From the NCBI GenBank assembly GCA_018336195.1, contig JAGXQV010000110.1:1-64000 (forward strand): a stretch of DNA of 64,000 nucleotides, written 5' to 3'. How positions within the stretch are numbered: the stretch's first letter is position 1; every line of letters starts with the position of its first letter. A model generated the notes under the pieces. That model had not been told where the DNA came from and searched no databases. It saw nothing but the letters and a program-made list of their open reading frames with translations. This stretch comes from Sulfuricella sp. GTDB taxonomy: Bacteria > Pseudomonadota > Gammaproteobacteria > Burkholderiales > Sulfuricellaceae. Of the stretch, positions 28,248-37,224 are shown piece after piece. Position numbers and translations under genes: made by a program.

Positions 28248-28919
28248 ATGGCAACTTACGGCAGAATCGCCCGCGACGGGCTGTGGGACAACAACGGCGT
28301 GTTCGCCATGCTGCTCGGCATGTGCCCGACCATGGCGATGACCACCAGCGCCACCAACGGCTTTGGCATGGGGCTGGCCACCGCGGTGGTGATGGCCGCC
28401 TCGGGGATGCTGGTGGCGATGTTCCGCAACTACATCACCACCGAAGTGCGGATTCCGGTGTATATCCTCATCGTCGCCGCGATGGTGACGGTCGTCGACC
28501 TGGGCATGAACGCCTGGATGCACGAGTTGTACAAGGTGCTCGGCCTGTTCATCCCGCTGATCGTCTCCAACTGCCTGCCGCTGGCCCGCTTGGAGGCTTT
28601 TGCCGCCAAGGAGCCGGTGTTGCCCTCGCTGGCTGACGGCATCTTCATGGGCATCGGTTTCACCATCGCACTGACGGCCATCGGCGCGGTCCGCGAAATC
28701 ATCGGTTCCGGCACCCTGTTCGCCGATGCCTCGCTGCTCCTCGGCCCGGCCTTCAAGTTCATGGAAATGCGCCTGCTGCCCGAAGATATGGGCGTGTTGT
28801 TGATGATATTGCCGCCCGGCGGTTTCCTGGTGACCGGTTTGCTGGTGGTTGCCAAGCGCATGATCGACCTCAAGGCCGGCAAACAAATTCAGATGGGCGG
28901 CGCCCACGCCGTGGCATAA
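28248..28919 (+). CDS. rsxE: Rsx/Rnf complex membrane subunit E
   Basis: A 223-residue membrane subunit of the RnfE/NqrD family, partner of RsxA. It shows DGLWDNNGVFAMLLGMCPTMAMT, a second inverted half LGLFIPLIVSNCLPLARLEAFA and six helices. The two Cys-bearing half-helices (LGMCPT, SNCLPL) are the likely ligands of the intramembrane Fe-S centre with RsxA. GGAGG precedes the ATG. It is the last structural rsx subunit; rnfH follows after 11 bases. Confidence 0.97.
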   Translation: MATYGRIARDGLWDNNGVFAMLLGMCPTMAMTTSATNGFGMGLATAVVMAASGMLVAMFRNYITTEVRIPVYILIVAAMVTVVDLGMNAWMHELYKVLGLFIPLIVSNCLPLARLEAFAAKEPVLPSLADGIFMGIGFTIALTAIGAVREIIGSGTLFADASLLLGPAFKFMEMRLLPEDMGVLLMILPPGGFLVTGLLVVAKRMIDLKAGKQIQMGGAHAVA

Positions 28920-28930
28920 GGGGGAAAACC

Positions 28931-29218
28931 ATGAAAGTCGGAGTCTTCTACGCCAGTACCACCCGCCACGCCAACCTCAGCGCCGACTTGCCCGACGGTG
29001 CAACGGTCAAGGACGCCATCGAAAAATCCGGAATCCTCAAACAATTCCCGGAAATCGACGTGGCAACCGCCAAGGCCGGCATTTTCAGCAAGCTCGTCAA
29101 ACTGGATTCCGCCGTCGCCGACGGCGACCGGGTGGAAATCTACCGCCCCATCACTTGCGATCCGAAAACCGTCAAGCGCAGGCCCAAGGGCGAGGGCGAC
29201 GGGGATGCGGAAGAGTAA
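28931..29218 (+). CDS. rnfH: RnfH family protein
   Basis: A 95-residue beta-grasp (ubiquitin-like) small protein of the RnfH family. It begins MKVGVFYASTTRHANL and ends with the typical VEIYRPITCDPKTVKRRPKG. It often lies with ratA or at the end of rnf operons; its function in the Rnf complex is not known. It is the last gene of the apbE-rseC-rsx operon, before the terminator at 29246-29279. Confidence 0.9.
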   Translation: MKVGVFYASTTRHANLSADLPDGATVKDAIEKSGILKQFPEIDVATAKAGIFSKLVKLDSAVADGDRVEIYRPITCDPKTVKRRPKGEGDGDAEE

Positions 29219-29245
29219 GCATCTGAGTCCGCCACCTGAGCAGCA

Positions 29246-29279
29246 ATAAAAAACGCCGGCACAAGCCGGCGTTTTTTAT
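29246..29279. terminator. Bidirectional intrinsic terminator between rsx operon and clpA
   Basis: A perfect 15-base-pair stem (29246-29260 with 29265-29279), loop ACAA, core CGCCGGC/GCCGGCG and flanking A6/T6 inside the arms, between the convergent rnfH and clpA genes. Confidence 0.93.
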
Positions 29280-29293
29280 GGTGTTTCATCTGC

Positions 29294-31558
29294 CTAGGCG
29301 GGTACGGCGTGCAGCTCGTCCTTGGGAAACTCCAGCTTCACCTTGTCGCTCTCGTCGACAGTCACCGTCACCCGTCCGCCGCCGGCCAGCTTGCCGAACA
29401 GCAGTTCGTCGGCGAGCGCCTTGCGGATGGTGTCCTGGATCAGGCGCGCCATCGGGCGGGCGCCCATCGCCGGGTCGAAGCCGTTTTTGGCGAGGTAGAC
29501 GCGCAGCTTGTCGGTGAAGACGATCTCGACTTTCTTCTCGTGAAGTTGCTCTTCGAGCTGGATGAGGAATTTGTCGACCACCCGCAGGATCACCGCTTCG
29601 TCGAGCGGGGCGAAGGAAATCGTGGCGTCCAGGCGGTTGCGGAATTCCGGGCTGAACATCCGCTTGATGTCGGCCATCTCGTCGCCGGCGCGGGATGACT
29701 GGGTGAAGCCGATCCCCGACTTGTTGAGCGATTCGGCGCCGGCGTTGGTGGTCATGATGATCGCCACGTTGCGGAAATCCGCCTTGCGCCCGTTGTTGTC
29801 GGTCAGCGTACCGTGATCCATCACCTGCAACAGGATGTTGAAGATGTCGGGATGGGCTTTTTCGATTTCGTCGAGGAGCAGCACCGCGTAGGGGTGCTTG
29901 GTGATCTGCTCGGTTAACAGGCCGCCCTGCTCGAAACCCACGTAGCCGGGAGGCGCGCCGATCAGCCGCGAGACGGCGTGGCGCTCCATGTATTCCGACA
30001 TGTCGAAACGGATCAACTCGATGCCGAGGATGTACGCCAACTGGCGTGCCACTTCGGTCTTGCCCACCCCGGTGGGGCCGGAGAAGAGGAACGAGCCGAT
30101 CGGCTTGGTGGGACTGCCCAGCCCGGAGCGCGCCATCTTGATGGCGGTGGCGAGCGCCTCGATGGCCTTGTCCTGGCCGAACACCACGGCCTTCAGGTCG
30201 CGGTCGAGGGTCTTCAGGGCGCTGCGGTCGTCGTTGGAAATGTTCTTCGGCGGGATGCGGGCGATCTTGGCGATGATCTCCTCGATCTCCTTGTTGGTGA
30301 TGGTCTTCTTTTGCTTGGACTTGGGCTGGATGCGTTGCGCGGCACCGGCTTCGTCGATCACGTCGATGGCCTTGTCGGGCAAGTGGCGGTCATTGATGTA
30401 GCGTGCCGACAGTTCCGCGGCGGTGGTCAGCGCGGCGCTGGTGTATTTCACCCCGTGGTGAGCTTCGAAGCGCGATTTCAGGCCGCGCAGAATGGAAATG
30501 GTTTCTTCCACGCTGGGTTCCGGCACGTCGATTTTCTGGAAGCGCCGTGACAGGGCATGATCCTTCTCGAATACTCCGCGGAATTCGTTGTAGGTGGTCG
30601 CGCCGATGCAGCGCAACTGGCCGCTGCTCAAGGCCGGCTTGAGCAGGTTGGAAGCGTCGAGGGTGCCGCCGGAAGCGGCGCCCGCGCCGATCAGGGTGTG
30701 GATTTCGTCGATGAACAGGATGGCTTGTTCGTTTTCGGTAAGCTGTTTCAACACCGCCTTGAGGCGTTGCTCGAAATCGCCGCGATACTTGGTGCCGGCC
30801 AGCAGTGCGCCCATATCGAGGGAATACACGGTGCTGTCGGCCAGCACGTCGGGCACCTCGCGTTCCACGATGCGCCGCGCCAGACCTTCGGCGATGGCGG
30901 TCTTGCCCACGCCGGCTTCGCCGACCAGCAGCGGATTGTTCTTGCGGCGCCGACAGAGGGTCTGGATGACCCGTTCCAACTCGCCGTCGCGTCCGATCAA
31001 CGGGTCGATTTTGCCGGCGGCGGCCTGGTTGTTGAGGTTGGTGGTGAAGTTTTCCAGGGCGCTCGCCGGGCTGGCTTCCTGCTCGGACTCTGGTTCGCCT
31101 TCGGGAGACACCGGCTTGCTTTCGGGGATCTTGCTGATGCCGTGGGAGATGTAGTTCACCACGTCGAGCCGGGAAATCCCCTGCTGGGTGAGGAAATACA
31201 CGGCATGGGAATCCTTCTCGCCGAAAATCGCCACCAGCACGTTGGCGCCGCTTACTTCCTTCTTGCCCGACGACTGCACGTGCAGGATGGCGCGCTGGAT
31301 CACCCGCTGGAAGCCCAGGGTGGGCTGGGTGTCGACGTCCGCCTCGCCGCCGACAACCGGGGTGTGATTGGCAATGAAGTCGCTGAGGCTAAAGCGCAGT
31401 TCGTCCATTTTCGCGGCGCAGGCGCGCAGCACCTTGGCCGCGGTGGGGTTATCCAGCAACGCCAGCAACAGGTGTTCCACGGTGATGAATTCGTGGCGCT
31501 TCTGGCGGGCTTCGATGAACGCCATGTGTAGGGAAACCTCTAACTCTTGCGCAATCAT
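29294..31558 (-). CDS. clpA: ATP-dependent Clp protease ATP-binding subunit ClpA
   Basis: A 754-residue AAA+ unfoldase that feeds ClpP with N-degron and SsrA substrates. The N-domain (about 1-145) starts MIAQELEVSLHMAFIEARQKRHEF. The D1 Walker A is GEAGVGKTAIAEGLARR and D2 Walker A is GPTGVGKTEVARQLA. D2 Walker B is VLLLDEIEKAHPDI, and the ClpP-binding loop region is near IGFTQSSR. The length matches E. coli ClpA (758). It lies one base after clpS, its adaptor. Confidence 0.98.
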   Translation of the reverse strand: MIAQELEVSLHMAFIEARQKRHEFITVEHLLLALLDNPTAAKVLRACAAKMDELRFSLSDFIANHTPVVGGEADVDTQPTLGFQRVIQRAILHVQSSGKKEVSGANVLVAIFGEKDSHAVYFLTQQGISRLDVVNYISHGISKIPESKPVSPEGEPESEQEASPASALENFTTNLNNQAAAGKIDPLIGRDGELERVIQTLCRRRKNNPLLVGEAGVGKTAIAEGLARRIVEREVPDVLADSTVYSLDMGALLAGTKYRGDFEQRLKAVLKQLTENEQAILFIDEIHTLIGAGAASGGTLDASNLLKPALSSGQLRCIGATTYNEFRGVFEKDHALSRRFQKIDVPEPSVEETISILRGLKSRFEAHHGVKYTSAALTTAAELSARYINDRHLPDKAIDVIDEAGAAQRIQPKSKQKKTITNKEIEEIIAKIARIPPKNISNDDRSALKTLDRDLKAVVFGQDKAIEALATAIKMARSGLGSPTKPIGSFLFSGPTGVGKTEVARQLAYILGIELIRFDMSEYMERHAVSRLIGAPPGYVGFEQGGLLTEQITKHPYAVLLLDEIEKAHPDIFNILLQVMDHGTLTDNNGRKADFRNVAIIMTTNAGAESLNKSGIGFTQSSRAGDEMADIKRMFSPEFRNRLDATISFAPLDEAVILRVVDKFLIQLEEQLHEKKVEIVFTDKLRVYLAKNGFDPAMGARPMARLIQDTIRKALADELLFGKLAGGGRVTVTVDESDKVKLEFPKDELHAVPA

Positions 31559-31559
31559 T

Positions 31560-31868
31560 TTACTGTTCCTCCATCACGCATTGCAGCGGATGCTGATTTT
31601 CCCGCGCGAACGCGGTGACTTGATCCACCTTGGTCTGTGCGACATCGAGGGTGTAAACACCACATACGCCGACACCTTCAAGATGGACCTTGAGCATGAT
31701 CTGGGTAGCCTGCTCGCGGCTCTTGGCGAAAAGCTGTTCCAACACGGCCACCACGAATTCCATCGGGGTGAAATCGTCGTTGAGCAGCAGCACCTTGAAC
31801 ATCGGCGGGGGCTTCAGCCGGGTTTGCTGCGCTTCCAGGACGGTACCGTCGTTATGCTGATCTGTCAT
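31560..31868 (-). CDS. clpS: ClpA adaptor ClpS
   Basis: A 102-residue N-end-rule adaptor that hands substrates with Leu/Phe/Trp/Tyr N-termini to ClpA. The core [25 protein letters not shown] has the DD and M residues of the binding pocket, then [26 protein letters not shown]. The ATG at 31868 gives the usual short flexible N-terminus (MTDQHNDG); a GTG at 31892 adds eight residues. Neither has a strong ribosome site. In operon with clpA. Confidence 0.95.
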   Translation of the reverse strand: MTDQHNDGTVLEAQQTRLKPPPMFKVLLLNDDFTPMEFVVAVLEQLFAKSREQATQIMLKVHLEGVGVCGVYTLDVAQTKVDQVTAFARENQHPLQCVMEEQ

Positions 31869-31892
31869 TACGTGTTTCGAAAACCATGTCAC

Positions 31893-33371
31893 TCATTTTG
31901 AGGCCGCCGGAGAAATTTTCAACCCCTCGACCAGTTGGGATTTACCGCCGTTCTTCGCCTTGTTGTCGCGATCCTGGGCGCGCAACTGGCGCAGACGGGC
32001 TTCGACCATCGACAATTGGTAGAAATCGCCGTCGCCGCTTTTCTGGGCGATCTGCAATTGATCGATGGCGGCGGACAGGTTGCCTTCCCGGTAATAAGCC
32101 TCGCCCTGCGCCTGGTGCGAGAGCAGGCGTTTGCCCTGAGCCGCGTAGGCTTCCGCCTGAAGGCGATAGAGGCGCACGTCGTTGGGATAGGTCTGTACCT
32201 GGCTGGCGAGCAGCTTGAGCGCTTCGCCGTGCCGGCGCGTTTGCAACAGCGCTTCGGCGTAACCGTAGATTAGCGGATGGCGGTCGGGAAAATCGTGCAT
32301 GGCGCTGCGATAGATGGCCAGCGCCGCGTCGGGCTTGCCCGCCGCCAGCTTGATCTGCGCGGCCAGGCTTTCGATCGCCGGGTGGGGAGGGACGAGTTTG
32401 CGGAGCCGCGCCAGTTCGCCTTCCGCCCGCTCGTACTGACGCTGGCGGAGCAGGGCTGCCGCCAGCCCGTAATGCTGGGCCGCCTCTTCGGCGTACTTGT
32501 GGTCGCGCAGGACGTCCTCGAAAAACGCCACTGCCTGGGCCGGCGTCCCGTCCATGGCGCGCAGCTTGGCGCGCATCAGGTGGAAGTCGAAGCTGTCGAG
32601 AGTCTGCCGGTAGGGAATCGCTTCCAGGCGGTTCTGGATGTCGGCGATCCGCTGGCTGGTCACCGGGTGGGTGCGCAGATAATCCGGGGCGTTGTTGTCG
32701 TAGAGACGGGTGGCCCTTTGCAAACGCTCAAAAAAAGTTTCCGCGCCGCGCGCGTCGAAGCCCGCCTGAGACATGATCTGCAGCCCCACCCGGTCGGCCT
32801 CGCGTTCGTGATCGCGGGTGAAGTTCAGGGTGTTCTGGATCGAGGTGGCCTGTGCCGTGGCCATCGCGGCGTTGCTCATTTGCGGATTGGAGCGCGAGGC
32901 GAGAATCGCCACGGCAATCGCCGCCAGCGACGTCCACATACTCTGCTTTTCCTTCTCGATCATGCGCGCCAGGTGGCGTTGGGTGACGTGGGCGATTTCG
33001 TGACCGAGCACCGCTGCCAGTTCCGATTCGCTTTGCGCGGCGAGGATCAGCCCGGTATGCACGCCGATGTAGCCGCCGGGCAGGGCGAAGGCGTTCAGCG
33101 ACGCATCCTTGATGACGAAAAATTCGAAATCCTGGCGCGAGTCGGGACTCGCCGACACCAGCCGGTAGCCGAGGTTGTTGAGGTATTCGGTGAGTTCCGC
33201 ATCGTTGAGCAGGCTCTGGTCGCGACGGATTTGCGCCATGATGGTTTCGCCCAGCTTGCGTTCCATCTGCGGGGAAAAATCCGCCTGGGCAACGTCGCCG
33301 AGATCGGGAAGGCCATCGGCCAGGACTTGGGGAACCGCAAGCAGGAAGGCAATGAAGAAGAGTTTCAGCAT
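31893..33371 (-). CDS. M48-family metalloprotease/chaperone, BepA (YfgC)-like
   Basis: A 492-residue periplasmic Zn protease that in E. coli (BepA) assists assembly or removes stalled outer-membrane LptD and BAM clients. The signal peptide is about 1-18 ([14 protein letters not shown]). The active site [10 protein letters not shown] is HExxH, with the third ligand in [13 protein letters not shown]. The C-terminal half is a run of TPR-like helices (about 300-480). It is divergent from moaC, with 38 bases between the two start codons, so their promoters must overlap. Confidence 0.93.
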   Translation of the reverse strand: MLKLFFIAFLLAVPQVLADGLPDLGDVAQADFSPQMERKLGETIMAQIRRDQSLLNDAELTEYLNNLGYRLVSASPDSRQDFEFFVIKDASLNAFALPGGYIGVHTGLILAAQSESELAAVLGHEIAHVTQRHLARMIEKEKQSMWTSLAAIAVAILASRSNPQMSNAAMATAQATSIQNTLNFTRDHEREADRVGLQIMSQAGFDARGAETFFERLQRATRLYDNNAPDYLRTHPVTSQRIADIQNRLEAIPYRQTLDSFDFHLMRAKLRAMDGTPAQAVAFFEDVLRDHKYAEEAAQHYGLAAALLRQRQYERAEGELARLRKLVPPHPAIESLAAQIKLAAGKPDAALAIYRSAMHDFPDRHPLIYGYAEALLQTRRHGEALKLLASQVQTYPNDVRLYRLQAEAYAAQGKRLLSHQAQGEAYYREGNLSAAIDQLQIAQKSGDGDFYQLSMVEARLRQLRAQDRDNKAKNGGKSQLVEGLKISPAASK

Positions 33372-33409
33372 GGTGCTATGATAGCTGCTTTGATCTGGAA
33401 GTTCACCGC

Positions 33410-33892
33410 ATGAACCGCGAATTCACACACTTTAACGCCGCCGGCCAGGCCCACATGGTGGACGTCGCGGAAAAGGGCGAAACCCGCCGCGTGGCGCGTG
33501 CCGCCGGGCGAATCGCCATGCAGCCGGCGACCCTGCGCCTGATCCAGGGCGGCGACGCCAAAAAGGGCGACGTGCTGGGCATCGCGCGGATCGCCGCGAT
33601 CCAGGCCTCCAAGCGCACCAGCGAATTGATCCCCTTGTGCCATCCCCTGGCGCTCACCCACGTCGGCGTGGAATTCCTCATCGACGCGCAGAACAGCGAA
33701 ATCGAATGCCAGGTCACCGCCGAAACCGTAGGGCGCACCGGGGTGGAAATGGAAGCCCTGACTGCGGCATCCGTCGCCCTGCTGACCATCTACGACATGT
33801 GCAAGGCCGTGGATCGCGGCATGATCCTCCGCGACGTCCGCCTGCTCGAAAAACTCGGCGGAAAATCAGGGCATTGGCGCGCTTCCGATTGA
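33410..33892 (+). CDS. moaC: Cyclic pyranopterin monophosphate synthase MoaC
   Basis: A 160-residue enzyme that turns 3',8-cyclo-GTP into cyclic pyranopterin phosphate in molybdenum-cofactor synthesis. The active-site strip [17 protein letters not shown] and the later [30 protein letters not shown] are intact. Other moa genes are not in the window. It precedes the ArsR-rhodanese gene by 16 bases; read-through is likely, though moaC is functionally unrelated. Confidence 0.97.
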   Translation: MNREFTHFNAAGQAHMVDVAEKGETRRVARAAGRIAMQPATLRLIQGGDAKKGDVLGIARIAAIQASKRTSELIPLCHPLALTHVGVEFLIDAQNSEIECQVTAETVGRTGVEMEALTAASVALLTIYDMCKAVDRGMILRDVRLLEKLGGKSGHWRASD

Positions 33893-33908
33893 CCAGTACA
33901 ATATCGGA

Positions 33909-34568
33909 ATGAACGACACCCTTTCCCCCAAAAAGCGTCTTTTCGAGCAATTCGCCCGCGTCGCCAAATCGCTGGCCAGCGCCAACCGCCTGGAAATACT
34001 GGAAGCCCTCGCCCAAGGCGAGCGCAGCGTGGAAATCCTGGCGACCGCCGTCGGCATGTCGATGGCCAACACCTCCCACCATTTGCATATCCTCCGCGAC
34101 GGCGGCATGGTGCGTTCGCGCAAGGATGGCCTGCAGGTTTTCTACCGCCTTTCCGACGACCAGATTCCCGCCGTCATCGCCGCCGTGCGCGGCGTCGCGG
34201 AACGCCATCTGGCGGAAGTCGAAAACATCGCCCGTACCCATTTTGAGAGCCTCGACAACCTCCAGCCGGTGCGCCGCGACGAGTTGATGAAAATGGCCGC
34301 AGCCGGTGAAGTCACCGTGATCGACGTGCGCCCCAGCAGCGAATTCGATGCCGGCCACGTCGACGGCGCCATCAACATTCCCCTCGACGACTTGCCGCAA
34401 CGTCTCATCGACTTGCCGCGTACCCAGGAAATCGTCGCCTACTGCCGTGGCCCTTACTGCATGCTGGCCTTCGAAGCCGTTGCCAAACTGCGCGAAGAGG
34501 GTTTCAAGGCGCGCCGCCTGGAAGACGGCTACCCGGAATGGAAAGCCAAACAATCGTCGGCGGCGTAA
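33909..34568 (+). CDS. ArsR-family regulator fused to a rhodanese domain
   Basis: 219 residues. An ArsR/SmtB winged helix occupies about 8-105 (SANRLEILEALAQGERSVEILA, then MANTSHHLHILRDGGMV as recognition helix) and a rhodanese domain about 120-215 (VTVIDVRPSSEFDAGHVDGAINIPLDDL). The active loop is CRGPYC with Cys179 and Cys184, the only cysteines in the protein. BigR/SqrR-type sulfide sensors use cysteines in the winged-helix domain; here those are absent. Persulfide sensing by the rhodanese cysteines is therefore a reasonable inference. It heads the sulfur cluster; palindromic operators lie in front of the next gene. Confidence 0.9.
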   Translation: MNDTLSPKKRLFEQFARVAKSLASANRLEILEALAQGERSVEILATAVGMSMANTSHHLHILRDGGMVRSRKDGLQVFYRLSDDQIPAVIAAVRGVAERHLAEVENIARTHFESLDNLQPVRRDELMKMAAAGEVTVIDVRPSSEFDAGHVDGAINIPLDDLPQRLIDLPRTQEIVAYCRGPYCMLAFEAVAKLREEGFKARRLEDGYPEWKAKQSSAA

Positions 34569-34608
34569 CGCCCGCCTAGTTCGATAACAATCCCCTCGCT
34601 CTCCCTGC

Positions 34609-34674
34609 TCAAAAGAACTTTTGATTGACGCAGAGCCTTCGCTTGTCCATAATTTAATTCAAGAGTTCTTTTGA
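34609..34674 (+). promoter_or_regulatory. Promoter bracketed by two matching palindromes (probable ArsR-rhodanese operators)
   Basis: Palindrome 1 is TCAAAAG-AA-CTTTTGA (34609-34624), a perfect 7-2-7 repeat. Palindrome 2 is TCAAGAG-TT-CTTTTGA (34659-34674), with one mismatch between arms. Between them lies a strong promoter: TTGACG (34625-34630), 17 bases, CATAAT (34648-34653). The palindrome centres are 50 bases apart, so two dimers could bracket polymerase. It drives the metallo-hydrolase gene whose ATG is at 34700, with GGAGG before it. Confidence 0.8.
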
Positions 34675-34699
34675 TTAAAATTACGCTACGGAGGTCATT

Positions 34700-35434
34700 A
34701 TGTTTTTCCGTCAACTGGCAACCCGCGAGGCCACTCTTTCCTACCTGTTCGGCTGCGGCTCGTGCGGTGTCGCGGTAGCGGTCGATCCGGTAGCGGGCGA
34801 CGAGGAGTGGTTTATCGCGGAGTCGGTCAAGCAGAACGTTAAAATCACCCACGTCATCGACACTCACGTCCACGCCGATCATTATTCGGGCGGACGGGCG
34901 CTGGCGGAGCGCGTCGGCGGCCTTTACTGCCTGCACGAAAGCAACGCCACGCGGGTCAAGTTCCCCTTTCATTCCCTCAAGGACCAGGACGTCATCGAGG
35001 TCGGCAATGTCGCCGTCACGGTGCTGCACACGCCGGGGCATACCCCCGACAGCATTTGCCTGCTGGTATCCGACAAGCGGCGCAGCCTTGAACCGTGGTT
35101 CGTGCTGACCGGCGACACCCTGTTCGTCGGCAGCATCGGGCGGCCTGACTTGGGCAGCCAGGGCCAGGCGTGGGCCGGGCAACTCTTCAACAGCCTGCAC
35201 CAGCGCTTGCTGGCCCTGCCGGACAGCGTCGAGGTGTTCCCCGGCCATACTTCCGGGAGCGTGTGCGGCGCGGGCATTTCCGGCAAGCCGAGTTCGACCG
35301 TGGGCTTCGAGCGGCGCTTCAACGCCGGCCTGCAATTCGGCGACAGCGCCGAATTCGTCGCGCATATTTTGGCCGACATTCCGCCGCGCCCGGCGGAAAT
35401 GGAACGCATGGTCGCCGCCAACCTCGGCGCCTGA
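34700..35434 (+). CDS. MBL-fold metallo-hydrolase, persulfide-dioxygenase (ETHE1/Blh)-like
   Basis: A 244-residue cytoplasmic beta-lactamase-fold enzyme. The metal motif is DTHVHADHYSGG, with later ligands in HTPGHTPDSI, TGDTLFVGSIGRPDLG and VFPGHTSGS. The layout is that of the ETHE1/Blh group, which oxidises glutathione persulfide to sulfite with one Fe(II). Blh-like enzymes are regulated by BigR in Xylella and Agrobacterium. Here it sits next to an ArsR-rhodanese regulator and carries its operators, supporting a sulfide/persulfide detoxification role. The substrate is inferred. Confidence 0.88.
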   Translation: MFFRQLATREATLSYLFGCGSCGVAVAVDPVAGDEEWFIAESVKQNVKITHVIDTHVHADHYSGGRALAERVGGLYCLHESNATRVKFPFHSLKDQDVIEVGNVAVTVLHTPGHTPDSICLLVSDKRRSLEPWFVLTGDTLFVGSIGRPDLGSQGQAWAGQLFNSLHQRLLALPDSVEVFPGHTSGSVCGAGISGKPSSTVGFERRFNAGLQFGDSAEFVAHILADIPPRPAEMERMVAANLGA

Positions 35435-35436
35435 GC

Positions 35437-36744
35437 ATGAGCCATACCTTGCAGCAGGAAATCGTCGCATACCGCTACGGTATCCGCGATAACTTTCCCC
35501 AGTTCGCGCACCAGTTGCTCCAGGTTTTCCTGGTCGGCATGACCATCGGCATGATGCGCACCGTGGTGCCGGCGCTGGGCGAAAGCGAATTCGGCGTGCC
35601 GAAAGGTTCGTTCCTGTTGCTGACGACTTTCGTGGTGGCGTTCGGCTTCGTCAAGGGCACCCTCAACTTCGTCGCCGGGCGCCTGTCGGAGCGGGTCGGA
35701 CGGCGGAAGGTGCTGTTGTGGGGTTGGCTGACGGCGCTGCCGATTCCCCTGATGATCCTCTATGCGCCCAACTGGAACTGGATCGTCGCCGCCACCGTAC
35801 TGCTCGGCGTCAACCAGGGCTTCACCTGGTCGATGACCCAGACCGCCAAGCTCGACCTCACCCGCCCCGACCAGCGCGGTTTGGTGATCGGCTTGAACGA
35901 ATTTTCCGGTTACGTCGGGCTGGCGGTCGCCGGCATCGCCACCGGCTATCTGGCGACCGCCTTCGGGCCGCGCCACGGCTTGCTGTACTTCGGTCTCGCG
36001 GTAATTGCGACGGCCCTCCTGCTTACCCTGCTGTGGGTCAAGGACACCCTGTCGTGGGCCAGGGCGGAAGGCGCCAAACACCAGGCAGGCCGGGCGACCG
36101 GCCCGAAACCGCGCTACCCGGCCAACATCGGCGAGCAACCCACCACCTGGGAAATATTTACCCTGATGTCGTGGCGCGATAAGCGCATGGCGGCGCTGTG
36201 CCAGGCCGGACTGGTGGAAAAATTCGTCGATGCGCTGGTGTGGGTGTTCTACCCGGTGTTTCTGTATCGCCACGGCTTGAGCCTCGCCAACATCGGCTGG
36301 GTGGTGGGCGTCTACGGTTTCATGTGGGGCGGCTCGCAGTTCTTTACCGGCAAGCTCTCCGACCACGTCGGGCGGCAAAAGCCCATCGTGTGGGGGATGT
36401 GGCTGTGCGGCGCGGGGGTGGCGCTGATGCTGCTCGGCGAGGGCGTCGCCTGGTGGTCGCTGGCGGCTTCAATATCCGGCTTCGGCATGGCGCTGCTCTA
36501 TCCCAACCTGTCGGCGGCGGTTTCCGACATCGCCCACCCCAACTGGCGCGGCTCGGCGATCGGCATCTACCGCTTTTGGCGCGACCTGGGTTACGGCATC
36601 GGCGCGCTGGCGCTGGGCTTGGTGGCGCACTGGAGCGGCGCCATCGAGGAAGGTTTCTGGTTCGTCGCCGGGGCGATGCTGGTTTCCGGCATGGTGGTGT
36701 GGCTGTGGGGCGAGGAAACCCACCCGCGCCTCAACCCCGCGTGA
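35437..36744 (+). CDS. Major facilitator superfamily transporter
   Basis: A 435-residue, 12-helix MFS permease. The loop 2-3 signature is GRLSERVGRRKVLL, repeated in the second half as GKLSDHVGRQKPIVWG. The ATG at 35437, two bases after the metallo-hydrolase stop, is used because MSHTLQQEIVAYRYGIRDNFPQF is the natural start; the frame extends upstream inside that gene but is not protein-like there. It is co-transcribed with the persulfide cluster. The substrate is unknown; export of a sulfur compound or organic anion is inferred only from context. Confidence 0.9.
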   Translation: MSHTLQQEIVAYRYGIRDNFPQFAHQLLQVFLVGMTIGMMRTVVPALGESEFGVPKGSFLLLTTFVVAFGFVKGTLNFVAGRLSERVGRRKVLLWGWLTALPIPLMILYAPNWNWIVAATVLLGVNQGFTWSMTQTAKLDLTRPDQRGLVIGLNEFSGYVGLAVAGIATGYLATAFGPRHGLLYFGLAVIATALLLTLLWVKDTLSWARAEGAKHQAGRATGPKPRYPANIGEQPTTWEIFTLMSWRDKRMAALCQAGLVEKFVDALVWVFYPVFLYRHGLSLANIGWVVGVYGFMWGGSQFFTGKLSDHVGRQKPIVWGMWLCGAGVALMLLGEGVAWWSLAASISGFGMALLYPNLSAAVSDIAHPNWRGSAIGIYRFWRDLGYGIGALALGLVAHWSGAIEEGFWFVAGAMLVSGMVVWLWGEETHPRLNPA

Positions 36745-36765
36745 TTTTTTGAGAAGGAGAGCCTC

Positions 36766-37116
36766 ATGAAAACCCTGTTCATCCTCAACGACCCGCCCTA
36801 CGGCACGGAGCGCAGCTACAACGGCTTTCGCCTGGCGCGGGCGCTGACCAAGCACGACGGCAACGAAATCCGCGTCTTCCTGTTGGGCGACGCCGCGCTG
36901 TGCGCCAAGGCCGGGCAGAAAGTCCCGGAGGGCTATTACAACATCGAGTTTTTCGCCACCAGCATCCTCAAGCGCGGCGGGCAGATCGGGGTGTGCGGGA
37001 TGTGCATGGAAGCCCGCGCTCTCAAGAACGAGGAACTGATCCCCGGCGCGCAGCATTCGACCCTGGAGCACCTGGCGGAATGGACGGAATGGGCGGACAA
37101 GGTGCTGGTGTTTTAA
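36766..37116 (+). CDS. DsrE-family sulfur-carrier-like protein
   Basis: A 116-residue DsrE/DsrF-like small protein. The start MKTLFILNDPPYGTERSYNGFRLA and the C-terminal GQIGVCGMCMEARALK are typical, with Cys in CGMC available for persulfide. Members trap or relay sulfane sulfur in oxidation pathways. GAAGGAGAG precedes the ATG. In the sulfur operon after the MFS gene; an intrinsic terminator follows at 37143-37172, ending this transcription unit. Confidence 0.9.
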   Translation: MKTLFILNDPPYGTERSYNGFRLARALTKHDGNEIRVFLLGDAALCAKAGQKVPEGYYNIEFFATSILKRGGQIGVCGMCMEARALKNEELIPGAQHSTLEHLAEWTEWADKVLVF

Positions 37117-37142
37117 CCCGCTGCGTCAAGATTTTGGTTGGA

Positions 37143-37172
37143 CGGATGCGGATTTCCGCATCCGATTTTTTT
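37143..37172 (+). terminator. Intrinsic terminator after the DsrE gene
   Basis: The arms CGGATGCGGA and TCCGCATCCG (37143-37152 and 37155-37164) are perfect complements, followed by A and seven T. It separates the 34700-37116 transcription unit from the TauE/SafE gene. Confidence 0.88.
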
Positions 37173-37187
37173 AACCTCAGCATTCAA

Positions 37188-37203
37188 GCGCTCAATTGAG
37201 CGC
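37188..37203. promoter_or_regulatory. 16-base palindrome GCGCTCAATTGAGCGC upstream of the exporter gene
   Basis: A perfect palindrome 21 bases before the TauE/SafE start, inside its expected 5' untranslated region. It could be an operator or an RNA hairpin. It differs from the sites at 34609 and 34659, although both contain a TCAA...TTGA arrangement. Confidence 0.4.
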
Positions 37204-37224
37204 AAGATAACAAAGGAAAATGCC

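Noticed and set aside
33874..33902. Promoter TTGGCG-N17-TACAAT in the end of moaC giving a leaderless ArsR-rhodanese mRNA
   Set aside because: The hexamers and spacing are good, but the start would fall on the ATG itself and there is no independent support; read-through from moaC is simpler.
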